A stretch of 7,131 nucleotides of DNA. Source: an uncultured Collinsella sp. GTDB taxonomy: Bacteria; Actinomycetota; Coriobacteriia; Coriobacteriales; Coriobacteriaceae. The notes below the pieces were generated by a model. The model ran no database searches and was not told the origin of the DNA. It worked only from the letters and a program-made list of their open reading frames with translations. The translations under genes and the position numbers were made by a program. The DNA lies in the NCBI GenBank assembly GCA_937950415.1, contig CALFDL010000374.1, forward strand, positions 1 through 7,131, in the 5' to 3' direction. This document shows positions 1-5,199 of the stretch, in pieces. Position 1 is the first letter of the stretch. The number at the start of each line of letters is the position of its first letter.

Positions 1-2
1 CG

Positions 3-377
3 CTCGCCTACGAGGCCTCGCCCGTCATGGATATCATTTTGAGCGCTGCCAAAGAGGGCGCATCGCTCTACGCCGTCACCGATCCCGCGGGCGTCACACA
101 TCGCGTGTGGGAGGTCAAGCGCGAGGACGCCGTTGCCGCCATCCGTGCCATGCTCGATCACGCGCCCGACCCGGTGTTCGCCGGTGACTCCGCCTATGTC
201 GCCGCACTGGCTGGGGCATCGCAGATTCTGGCCGACGAGGCCCGCGCTGCCGGCGCCTACTCTGGCAAAGAGCCGTTCAACTTTGCTGTAGCCGTGCTGT
301 TCCCCGCCGCGCAGGTCAGCGGCAGCGCGCCGCAGGTTCCGACGGGTCTGCTCACTCACCAGGTCTCACGGTTCTAG
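3..377 (+). CDS. DUF1015-like protein, C-terminal part (5' end outside window)
   Basis: The reading frame is open from the first bases and ends at TAG 375-377, so the gene begins upstream. The internal ATG at 27 is unlikely to be the true start because the protein already reads sensibly before it. The segment 'GVTHRVWEV', about 30 residues later 'PVFAGDSAYVAAL', then 'EPFNFAVAVLFP' and a 'PTGLLTHQV' tail follow the order I recall for DUF1015 proteins: G-x-x-H-R-x-W, the IADGHHR segment, a hydrophobic 'AVLFP' strand, then an 'LPxGL' end. The biochemical role of DUF1015 is not established; in many Firmicutes it lies near serine-biosynthesis genes, which cannot be checked here. Oddities: the IADGHHR signature is replaced by AGDSAYV, and the tail after it looks short. 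A terminator follows at 424-462. Family assignment is from motif memory only. Confidence 0.55.
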   Translation, partial: LAYEASPVMDIILSAAKEGASLYAVTDPAGVTHRVWEVKREDAVAAIRAMLDHAPDPVFAGDSAYVAALAGASQILADEARAAGAYSGKEPFNFAVAVLFPAAQVSGSAPQVPTGLLTHQVSRF

Positions 378-423
378 CGAACTCAAACGCTAAGCTGGAA
401 AACCCAGCATCCAAACAAACAAG

Positions 424-462
424 GGGCGGAGATGCAGCAAACGCATGCACCTCCGCCCTTTT
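424..462. terminator. Rho-independent terminator, possibly bidirectional
   Basis: An 8-bp perfect stem, GGGCGGAG (424-431) with CTCCGCCC (451-458), is followed by TTTT (459-462). ATGC/GCAT (432-435 and 443-446) can extend the fold inside the loop. It lies 47 bases after the stop of the + strand DUF1015-like gene. Read on the minus strand, the same stem is followed by a T-rich but interrupted run (TTGTTTGTTT), so it may also end the minus-strand phosphatase operon converging on it. Confidence 0.8.
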
Positions 463-506
463 CGCATCAAACAATTACGCCGGTAAACCGGGCCGCAACG
501 TCAGCG

Positions 507-1142
507 TTATCCACGCTGCGGACCTGCCGCCGCCACGAGCGGCTCTAGCCCCAGCTCGCGCGCGTAGTCTTCCTGCGTAAAGACTTCGACCAGTTCAAAC
601 GTATCGGCCGCATCGTCAAACGCAAAATGCAGCACTGAGCAGTTGCCCGGCACGCGTTCGCGCTCGTCGGCCGCCGCGCCCCGCACGTGGTCCAAAAACT
701 CCTTGATAGCTGAGCCATGACTTACCGCGAGCACGCACGTATGGTCCGGACGCTGCATAAGATCGGTCAGCGTCGCCACCATGCGCGTGCGCACCTGGAT
801 CTGGCCCTCACCGCCAAACTGCCGATAGAAGTCGCGCCACGGGCGCTCGGGCATGAGCATTACGCGCTCGGCCTCAAAGTCGCCAAAGAACCACTCACGC
901 AGGCCGTCCAGACGCTCATACGCCAGGCCCGGCCACAGGTTGGCGATCGTCTGCTCGGTGCGATGCAGCGTGGAGGTGTAGGCATGATCGGGCTCGATAC
1001 CGCGCGCACGCAAAAACATACCGGCGCGCGCCGCTTGGTCGCAGCCAAGCTGCGTGAGCGGAGAGTCGCTCCAGCCCTGAATGATGCGCTTGAGGTTAAA
1101 TATCGTCTGCCCATGACGGACCAGATACAGGTCTTTATTCAT
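507..1142 (-). CDS. Histidine phosphatase family protein (phosphoglycerate mutase-like), copy 2
   Basis: A 211-residue protein of the cofactor-independent-looking histidine phosphatase superfamily. The N-terminal 'LYLVRHGQT' holds the catalytic R9-H10-G11. The other expected active-site residues are visible: R61 in 'STLHRTEQT', E83 in 'LREW', and H142 in 'AVSHGSA'. Such enzymes remove phosphate from small metabolites through a phospho-histidine; the substrate cannot be read from the sequence. There is no signal peptide, so it is likely cytosolic. The ATG is preceded by AAAGGA (1149-1154 on the + strand) six bases away. The start lies 18 bases after the stop of the neighbouring paralogue (1161-1703), so the two are very likely cotranscribed. 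Compared with that paralogue it carries about 30 extra C-terminal residues and otherwise shares the motif layout, including 'QGWxDSxLT' and 'VLHF'. Alternatives within the superfamily, such as alpha-ribazole phosphatase, cannot be excluded. Confidence 0.9.
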   Translation of the reverse strand: MNKDLYLVRHGQTIFNLKRIIQGWSDSPLTQLGCDQAARAGMFLRARGIEPDHAYTSTLHRTEQTIANLWPGLAYERLDGLREWFFGDFEAERVMLMPERPWRDFYRQFGGEGQIQVRTRMVATLTDLMQRPDHTCVLAVSHGSAIKEFLDHVRGAAADERERVPGNCSVLHFAFDDAADTFELVEVFTQEDYARELGLEPLVAAAGPQRG

Positions 1143-1160
1143 AGGGGGTCCTTTCGTTTG

Positions 1161-1703
1161 TTACCAATCCAAGAGCGAAAACGCCCCGTCGCAATAGCCA
1201 AAATGAAGCACGGCACCGTTGTCGGGTTGCTCTCCCCCGCCAGTCACATCCTCAAGAAATTCCTGGCAAGCAGAGCCGTGAGAGACAGCCAGCACGCAGT
1301 CGTGCCGGGGCCGCGCCATAATGCGAGACAGTGCCGCGACCATGCGCTCGCGAAGCTCACCTTCCGACTCGCCACCAAAGACAACCGGATAATCGCCCCG
1401 GGGCTGCGCGGGCATCTCGCGGTTTGATGTACCCTCCAGCGAGCCCAAATGCCACTCGCGCAAATCGTCGACCAACTCAACAGGCTGGCCCTCGCCGACG
1501 ATAAGCTCGGCCGTATGCTGCGCCCGCCCCAACGGAGACGAATACACATGGTCAAAGGTCACGCCGCGCTCCTCGAACGCCGCGCGCGTCGCCAACGCCT
1601 GCTCGCGCCCGCGCGCCGTAAGCGACGAATCGTGCCAGCCCTGCAAAATGCTCTGCACATTGAGCTCAGTCTGCCCATGCCGCACCAAATACAGATCGGC
1701 CAC
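1161..1703 (-). CDS. Histidine phosphatase family protein (phosphoglycerate mutase-like), copy 1
   Basis: A 180-residue histidine phosphatase and the first of two tandem paralogues. Catalytic R8-H9-G10 lies in 'LYLVRHGQT', R60 in 'SPLGRAQHT', E83 in 'LREW' and H142 in 'AVSHGSA'. The family transfers phosphate through the RHG histidine; the substrate is unknown. The start is GTG (1703-1701), chosen because 'ADLYLVRHG' then falls at the normal N-terminus and because GGAGG (1708-1712 on the + strand) precedes it by four bases. The nearby ATG at 1705-1703 is in another frame. Upstream, 78 bases separate it from the nitroreductase gene on the same strand and hold a palindrome (1719-1753). Downstream, the second paralogue starts 18 bases later. 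The shared 'QGWxDSxLTxxG' segment and identical placement of E83 and H142 argue for gene duplication. Cytosolic; no membrane segments or signal peptide. Confidence 0.9.
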   Translation of the reverse strand: MADLYLVRHGQTELNVQSILQGWHDSSLTARGREQALATRAAFEERGVTFDHVYSSPLGRAQHTAELIVGEGQPVELVDDLREWHLGSLEGTSNREMPAQPRGDYPVVFGGESEGELRERMVAALSRIMARPRHDCVLAVSHGSACQEFLEDVTGGGEQPDNGAVLHFGYCDGAFSLLDW

Positions 1704-1718
1704 ATGCCCTCCCCTCGC

Positions 1719-1753
1719 ACCACCACAAAGGGGACAGGCACCTTTGTGGTGGT
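1719..1753. repeat. Perfect 13-bp palindrome (REP-like hairpin) between operon genes
   Basis: ACCACCACAAAGG (1719-1731) is the exact reverse complement of 1741-1753, around a nine-base loop GGACAGGCA. TTTT follows on the + strand (1753-1756), so it resembles a terminator only in that direction. Both flanking genes lie on the minus strand, where no T-run follows. The core GGGGACAGGCACC resembles palindromic units I recall as recurring intergenic repeats in gut Actinobacteria and other phyla, sometimes linked to RAYT-type transposases. That link is recollection, and only one copy is present here. It could instead act as an mRNA-stabilising or processing hairpin between the nitroreductase and phosphatase genes. 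Confidence 0.6.
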
Positions 1754-1781
1754 TTTACCGCCATCGAACCGCGCCGCGCAA

Positions 1782-2453
1782 CTACACCAGCACGTCGGCA
1801 AGCGGGCGCTTGGGCACGTGATGTACTTGCGCCTCGTCGCGCCAATAATTGATGGAGCCGTCGGGGTTGGAATCGATCGCGTCGATAATCTGCGTCTCGG
1901 CCGGCACGCCAAAGGCCATGATCAGCTTAAGCTCGTATTTGTCGTTATCGAGCCCCATGGCGTCGATCGCGCGGGGCGTAAAGGCCTTGAACATGCAGGC
2001 TGCTACCTCGGGCGTGGCGCTGCGGGCGGCGAGCATCATCGTCTGGGCGGCAATGCCGGTGTCGACCTCGGTGATGGGCGCGGCAGGCTTGCCCGGAACG
2101 GCGCGCTCGGCAAGAATCGCGATGTAGCCAGTCGGGCGCTCGCCCTCATCGGGGCCCGGCCAATCCTTGAGCGCGCCAGCCCATGCGAGCTCGTCAAACA
2201 CGCGCGCGCAGTCCTCGACACCGCTCACCACATGAAAACGCAGACGCTGAGCATTGGCGCCGCAGGGAGCCAGGTGCGCCAACTCCGCGAGCTCGAGCAA
2301 AAACTCGCGCGGCACGCGCATGGACTCGTCAAAGCGGCGGCACGTGCGGGCGCGACGGACCAGCGCATCAAACGCTTCCAGACCGAGCTTTTCGCAACCC
2401 TGCTTTGCCATCGACTCGGCGCTCGACGGCACTGCGGGAACTGCTTCGTTCAT
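1782..2453 (-). CDS. Nitroreductase family protein (FMN flavoprotein)
   Basis: A 223-residue protein of the nitroreductase fold. These enzymes usually bind FMN as dimers and reduce nitro compounds, quinones or other acceptors with NAD(P)H; the physiological substrate here is unknown. Visible features are the N-terminal FMN-phosphate segment 'RRARTCRRFDE' (33-43), 'APCGANAQRLRF' (62-73) with N67 near the expected flavin contact, the central helix 'GIAAQTMMLAA' (133-143), and 'IMAFGVPAE' (178-186). The C-terminal 'NYWRDEAQVHHVPKRPL' (202-218) is typical of a nitroreductase subgroup. The ATG at 2453 is chosen because the frame continues upstream for 56 codons that do not resemble the family. The ribosome site is weak (GGGGGT just upstream); an internal Met15 is a less likely start. 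A DtxR-box-like site lies 29 bases before the start. It is probably first in an operon with the two phosphatases, unless the palindrome at 1719-1753 stops transcription. Confidence 0.87.
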   Translation of the reverse strand: MNEAVPAVPSSAESMAKQGCEKLGLEAFDALVRRARTCRRFDESMRVPREFLLELAELAHLAPCGANAQRLRFHVVSGVEDCARVFDELAWAGALKDWPGPDEGERPTGYIAILAERAVPGKPAAPITEVDTGIAAQTMMLAARSATPEVAACMFKAFTPRAIDAMGLDNDKYELKLIMAFGVPAETQIIDAIDSNPDGSINYWRDEAQVHHVPKRPLADVLV

Positions 2454-2481
2454 ATGGACCCCCAATATAAGGCAATTGTTC

Positions 2482-2500
2482 TTAGGAAAATCTAACCTAA
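2482..2500 (-). promoter_or_regulatory. DtxR/IdeR-type iron-box-like operator upstream of nitroreductase
   Basis: Read on the minus strand, this is TTAGGTTAGATTTTCCTAA, a 19-base site. Against the published DtxR consensus TWAGGTWAGSCTWACCTWA, 16 of 19 positions agree, with mismatches only in the centre and one arm. It lies 29 to 47 bases before the nitroreductase ATG, where a repressor would be expected to act. A possible -10 (TTAGAT, 2490-2495) lies inside it, but no good -35 is evident. The match is seen directly; control by an iron- or manganese-sensing regulator is inference. Confidence 0.45.
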
Positions 2501-2688
2501 AACGTAGGCAATAACGAACAGGACTGCAGTGTTCTACACCTGTTGAATAGAAAATCGCGACGTGGGGAACAGCGGAAACAATTCGGGACCTTTGGGTTAC
2601 GTTTCGCCCTCCCCGACCCATACGCCAGCGCCTTTAAGCGATACTGGTTGTAACGATCAAGGCTTACGCCGCACGGAAAGGAGACATT

Positions 2689-3291
2689 ATGGGCATCTTT
2701 AAGAACGATGACCAAAAATCGAGCCAGTTTGGATTTGACGAGAAAAGCATGGCAGGCAAAGCCGTCAAGGCCGTGCGCTGGATCTACGCCATCACGGGCG
2801 TCGTGGCGCTCATTGCTGGTATCGCGCTGCTTTTTGCACCCGCCAAGTCCCTCGTCTTTTTGACGACCGTCCTGGGCTTCTACTTTGTGATTACGGCAGC
2901 CATCAGGCTGTTCACTGCCATTTTTGAGCCGCTGCTGCCCACCGGCTGGCGCGTCACGAGCATCATCTCCAACCTACTCATTATCCTGGGCGGCGTCATA
3001 ATCCTGCGCAACCAGGCCTTCTCGACCGCGACACTCACCACGATGGTGGTTGTCGTGGCCGGCTTTGGCTGGATTGTCGAAGGTGTCATGTCCATTCTGG
3101 AGTCCGAGCTTTCGTCCAACCGCGCCCTTGCCATCCTGAGCGGTGCACTCTCCATCATCGCCGGCATGTTCGTGTTTATCTATCCGCTGTGGTCGGCCAA
3201 GATGCTCGTCATCTTTAGCGGCGCCGCACTGCTGGTGTTTGGCGTAACGCTGATTGTTCGCGCTATTCAATTTGGCAAACTGGTGCACTAG
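2689..3291 (+). CDS. HdeD/DUF308 family integral membrane protein
   Basis: A 200-residue membrane protein with a short charged cytoplasmic N-terminus (about residues 1-28) and six predicted hydrophobic helices near 30-49, 54-76, 89-106, 113-135, 145-164 and 169-192. Three repeated two-helix units, each with a small-residue 'GVxxLIAGI'-like first helix and an Arg soon after the second ('AAIRLF', 'VRAIQF'), match the DUF308/HdeD layout. The family is named after an enterobacterial acid-resistance membrane protein; its molecular activity is unclear, and acid or stress function here would be inference. The start is well supported by AAAGGAG (2677-2683) five bases before the ATG. The gene is divergent from the nitroreductase across a 235-base gap, in which I find no convincing + strand promoter. 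Its TAG is immediately followed by the ATG of the YaiI-family gene, so the two are cotranscribed. Confidence 0.88.
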   Translation: MGIFKNDDQKSSQFGFDEKSMAGKAVKAVRWIYAITGVVALIAGIALLFAPAKSLVFLTTVLGFYFVITAAIRLFTAIFEPLLPTGWRVTSIISNLLIILGGVIILRNQAFSTATLTTMVVVVAGFGWIVEGVMSILESELSSNRALAILSGALSIIAGMFVFIYPLWSAKMLVIFSGAALLVFGVTLIVRAIQFGKLVH

Positions 3292-3774
3292 ATGCCGCGA
3301 ACGCTCTTTATTGATGCAGACGCCTGCCCGGTCACGCGCGAGTCGATTGACTGCGCGCGGCGGGCGGGCGTCGCCGTTGTTATCGCCGGCAACAGCACGC
3401 AAAACCTGGAACGGCACATTCGCCGCGACGACCCGCGCGATGCCGAGCACGCGCGACGCGGCTTTTGGGTCACGACGCTCGACGTGAGCGTGGGCGCCGA
3501 CAGCGCCGACTTTGCCATTGTCGAACGCCTGCAGGCGGGCGACGTGGTCGTGACGCAGGACATTGGCCTGGCGAGCATGGTGCTCGGCCGCGATGCCGCC
3601 GCAATCGGTGTGCGCGGGCGTGTGTACGACAAAGCAACCATCGACATGCAGCTGTTTATTCGCCACGAGGAAAAGAAGGTGCGCCGCGCCGGCGGACGCA
3701 CTCGCGGGCCGGCGGCATTTACCAGCGAAGACCGCGCCCGCTTTAAACGCAACCTCACCGAGTTGCTGCACTAA
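3292..3774 (+). CDS. YaiI/YqxD (DUF188) family protein
   Basis: A 160-residue protein of the YaiI/YqxD family, close to the usual length of about 150. Family signatures are all present: 'IDADACPV' (7-14) with D8, D10 and C12; 'VGADSADFAIVE' (67-78); 'GDVVVTQDIGLA' (83-94) with D90; and the C-terminal 'GGRTRGPAAFTSEDRARF' (134-151). The fold is considered PIN-like, with acidic residues that could bind metal and act on RNA or DNA, but the function in cells is not established. It is cytosolic. The ATG directly follows the TAG of the HdeD-like gene (TAGATG) and has no clear Shine-Dalgarno of its own, so translation probably depends on ribosomes finishing the upstream gene. A strong terminator begins two bases after its stop codon. 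No defect is seen. Confidence 0.93.
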   Translation: MPRTLFIDADACPVTRESIDCARRAGVAVVIAGNSTQNLERHIRRDDPRDAEHARRGFWVTTLDVSVGADSADFAIVERLQAGDVVVTQDIGLASMVLGRDAAAIGVRGRVYDKATIDMQLFIRHEEKKVRRAGGRTRGPAAFTSEDRARFKRNLTELLH

Positions 3775-3776
3775 CC

Positions 3777-3815
3777 AAGGTAGATTTTTGAGACATGCCT
3801 AAAATCTACCTTTTT
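3777..3815 (+). terminator. Strong Rho-independent terminator of the HdeD-YaiI operon
   Basis: AAGGTAGATTTT (3777-3788) pairs perfectly with AAAATCTACCTT (3801-3812), giving a 12-bp stem and a 12-base loop. TTTTTGTTTT (3811-3820) follows. It starts two bases after the stop of the YaiI-family gene. Confidence 0.9.
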
Positions 3816-3854
3816 GTTTTGAGCGGTGTGAGCGCTCGGAATCCATGGCTCAAC

Positions 3855-3931
3855 AAAAAAACGGGCTTCAAAATGCCATGCGTCGCCGCATTGCGCAGGC
3901 GCTGAGCATGGCTATTTGAAGCCCATTTTTT
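3855..3931. terminator. Bidirectional terminator between convergent operons
   Basis: A long imperfect hairpin: GGGCTTCAA (3863-3871) pairs with TTGAAGCCC (3916-3924), and after a small internal loop GCCATG (3875-3880) pairs with CATGGC (3907-3912). An inner CGCC/GGCG (3884-3887 with 3898-3901) extends it. T-runs flank both sides: TTTTTT at 3926-3931 on the + strand, and seven T on the minus strand (A-run 3855-3861). On the minus strand it ends the metal-exporter gene that stops at 3940; on the + strand it would back up the terminator at 3777-3815. Confidence 0.88.
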
Positions 3932-3939
3932 AGGCCTAC

Positions 3940-5028
3940 TTAGAGGCCAACGGCGGAGAGGATGAGGCCCCAGCCAGCGCCGATGACGTACATCATGATC
4001 AGGAACACAGCATTTTCGCGGGCGCTGCGGTTGGTGCGGAACAGCACCAGATAACCCACGCCGGCGGAAATGAGCGTGCCGGCGAGCATCGGCGCCAGTT
4101 GCAGCGCGCCTTCCAGATACAGCTGTGTAATGACCACGCTCGCCGAGCAATTGGGAATCAGCCCGACAAGCGCCGAACCCAGGACAGCGAGTGTCTCGTT
4201 GCCGCGCAGGAACTGCTCGATCGCGGACTCGCCGAACGTCTCGAGCACGGCGACCAGAATCAGCGTCACCAGAAAAATGAATACCGAGACCTGCACGGTG
4301 TGCGAGATCGCACTGCGGATGATCGACAGGACAGGCGTCCCTTCGTGGGAGTGAGAGTGACCGTGACCGTCATGGTGTTCATGTTCGCCCTCATGACCGT
4401 GATCGTGGCCATGTCCGTGTTCGTGCTCGTCCTCGTCTTCATCGCAACCGCAATGGTCGCGCTCGCATAACTCGTGGATGTGGTCGGCGCCCACGCCCGC
4501 CTCGGCCACCTCGTCGATGATGTCACCGCCAGTGTGGTCGTCGTGCGCACAGTTCACATGGGCCGGGTTGGCCGCGGTTCCCAGCACGGTACGGCGAATC
4601 GCCGCATGCGCGCGAGCGTTACGACGCAGGCCGCGAATGGCGGCGTCCACGATAAAGCCCGTGACCAGCGCGATCAGTGCCTTCGAAGCCAAAAGCATCG
4701 CCATGGTCTGCACGGGAACTTGCTCGGCGAGCAACAGCGGCAGCATCTCATCGGAGGTCGAAAGGAACACCGCCACCAACGTGCCCAAGGTCACGACACG
4801 ACCGGCGTACAGCGTGGCCGCCATTGCCGAAAAGCCGCACTGCGGCACCATGCCCAACAACGAGCCAACCACGGGGCCCGCAGCGCCAGCGCGCTTGATG
4901 GCGCCGTTAACGCGGTCGCCCGCGACGTGCTCCAAGGTCTCGAGGGCCAGATACGTCACCAACAAAAACGGCACCAGCGACAGCGTGTCCTTGCCGGCGT
5001 CGAGCAAAATATCAATCAGCAAATCCAT
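3940..5028 (-). CDS. Putative heavy-metal/manganese exporter, ArsP_2-type membrane protein
   Basis: A 362-residue polytopic membrane protein in two hydrophobic halves (about 1-132 and 233-361) joined by a soluble loop (about 133-232). Each half has a matching motif: 'GSLLGMVPQCGFSA' (55-68, C64) and 'SALVGLIPNCSASV' (285-298, C294). This suggests an internal duplication with a P-x-C pair lining the pore. The loop carries cysteines (C160, C188, C193, C195) and a run rich in His, Asp, Glu and Gly (197-230), typical of metal-binding segments in metal transporters. The family is annotated as putative 10-TM heavy-metal exporters or putative manganese transporters; the substrate here is unproven. 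The ATG is preceded by AAAGGT ten bases away. It is a single-gene unit with its own palindrome-embedded promoter (5072-5118) and terminator (3855-3931). The nearest alternative is the ArsP/permease group; I favour ArsP_2. Confidence 0.82.
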   Translation of the reverse strand: MDLLIDILLDAGKDTLSLVPFLLVTYLALETLEHVAGDRVNGAIKRAGAAGPVVGSLLGMVPQCGFSAMAATLYAGRVVTLGTLVAVFLSTSDEMLPLLLAEQVPVQTMAMLLASKALIALVTGFIVDAAIRGLRRNARAHAAIRRTVLGTAANPAHVNCAHDDHTGGDIIDEVAEAGVGADHIHELCERDHCGCDEDEDEHEHGHGHDHGHEGEHEHHDGHGHSHSHEGTPVLSIIRSAISHTVQVSVFIFLVTLILVAVLETFGESAIEQFLRGNETLAVLGSALVGLIPNCSASVVITQLYLEGALQLAPMLAGTLISAGVGYLVLFRTNRSARENAVFLIMMYVIGAGWGLILSAVGL

Positions 5029-5071
5029 GACGGATGGAACCTTTCGTGTCTTTCGGCAGCATTGTAAAAGT

Positions 5072-5107
5072 CCTAGCGGTCAACTAGGGTATTGTAGTTG
5101 ACCTAGG
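5072..5107. promoter_or_regulatory. Large palindromic operator in the exporter promoter
   Basis: GGTCAACTA (5078-5086) and TAGTTGACC (5095-5103) are perfect reverse complements, nine bases each, separated by eight bases. Outside them CCTAG (5072-5076) and CTAGG (5103-5107) form a second inverted pair, offset by the insertion of two bases on one side. The centre holds the exporter -10 element, so a bound dimer would block RNA polymerase. It also lies 93 bases before the divergent exonuclease gene and could affect that too. Similarity to a DtxR box is poor, and the spacing differs from the short ArsR-family TCAA/TTGA motif, so the regulator type is open. Regulation by the exported metal is inferred from context. 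Confidence 0.7.
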
Positions 5108-5118
5108 CGTGGTGCCAA
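5091..5118 (-). promoter_or_regulatory. Sigma-70-type promoter of the metal exporter gene
   Basis: Read on the minus strand, -35 is TTGGCA (5118-5113), the spacer is 16 bases, and -10 is TACAAT (5096-5091), close to consensus. Transcription would begin near 5084, giving a leader of about 55 bases before the ATG at 5028. The -10 lies in the centre of the palindrome at 5078-5103. Confidence 0.6.
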
Positions 5119-5166
5119 TAGTTGCCCATGGTAAACTATCATCTCGCCATAACTCAGTAACCCCGA

Positions 5167-5181
5167 GCCGCGCGACGCGGC
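5167..5181 (+). other. Small GC hairpin just before exonuclease ribosome site
   Basis: GCCGCG (5167-5172) pairs with CGCGGC (5176-5181) around a three-base loop. It ends seven bases before the Shine-Dalgarno AAGGAG (5188-5193) of the exonuclease gene. It may influence translation or simply be GC-rich chance pairing. Confidence 0.4.
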
Positions 5182-5199
5182 CCGTCCAAGGAGCAGCCT

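Noticed and set aside
717..1427. + strand open frame of 236 codons opposite both phosphatases
   Set aside because: It spans the junction of two well-supported minus-strand genes, and its sequence shows no known motif.
1449..2495. Long + strand open frame (348 codons) opposite the nitroreductase and first phosphatase
   Set aside because: It is antisense to two genes with clear family motifs, is rich in Arg, His, Gly and Ala, and has no ribosome site. Long antisense frames are expected in GC-rich DNA.
2454..2621. N-terminal extension of the nitroreductase by 56 codons
   Set aside because: The extension does not resemble the family and would cover the iron-box-like site; the ATG at 2453 gives a normal length.
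2974..3771. Minus-strand open frame of 265 codons opposite the HdeD-like and YaiI-family genes
   Set aside because: Low-complexity Ala/Arg/His composition, antisense to two recognisable genes.
5061..5083. Alternative exporter promoter TTGACC ... TACAAT on the minus strand
   Set aside because: The spacing between the two hexamers is only 11 bases, too short; the TTGGCA/TACAAT pair at 5091-5118 has 16.
4474..5101. + strand open frames opposite the metal exporter
   Set aside because: The minus strand gives coherent membrane helices and paired P-x-C motifs; the + frames are shadows.
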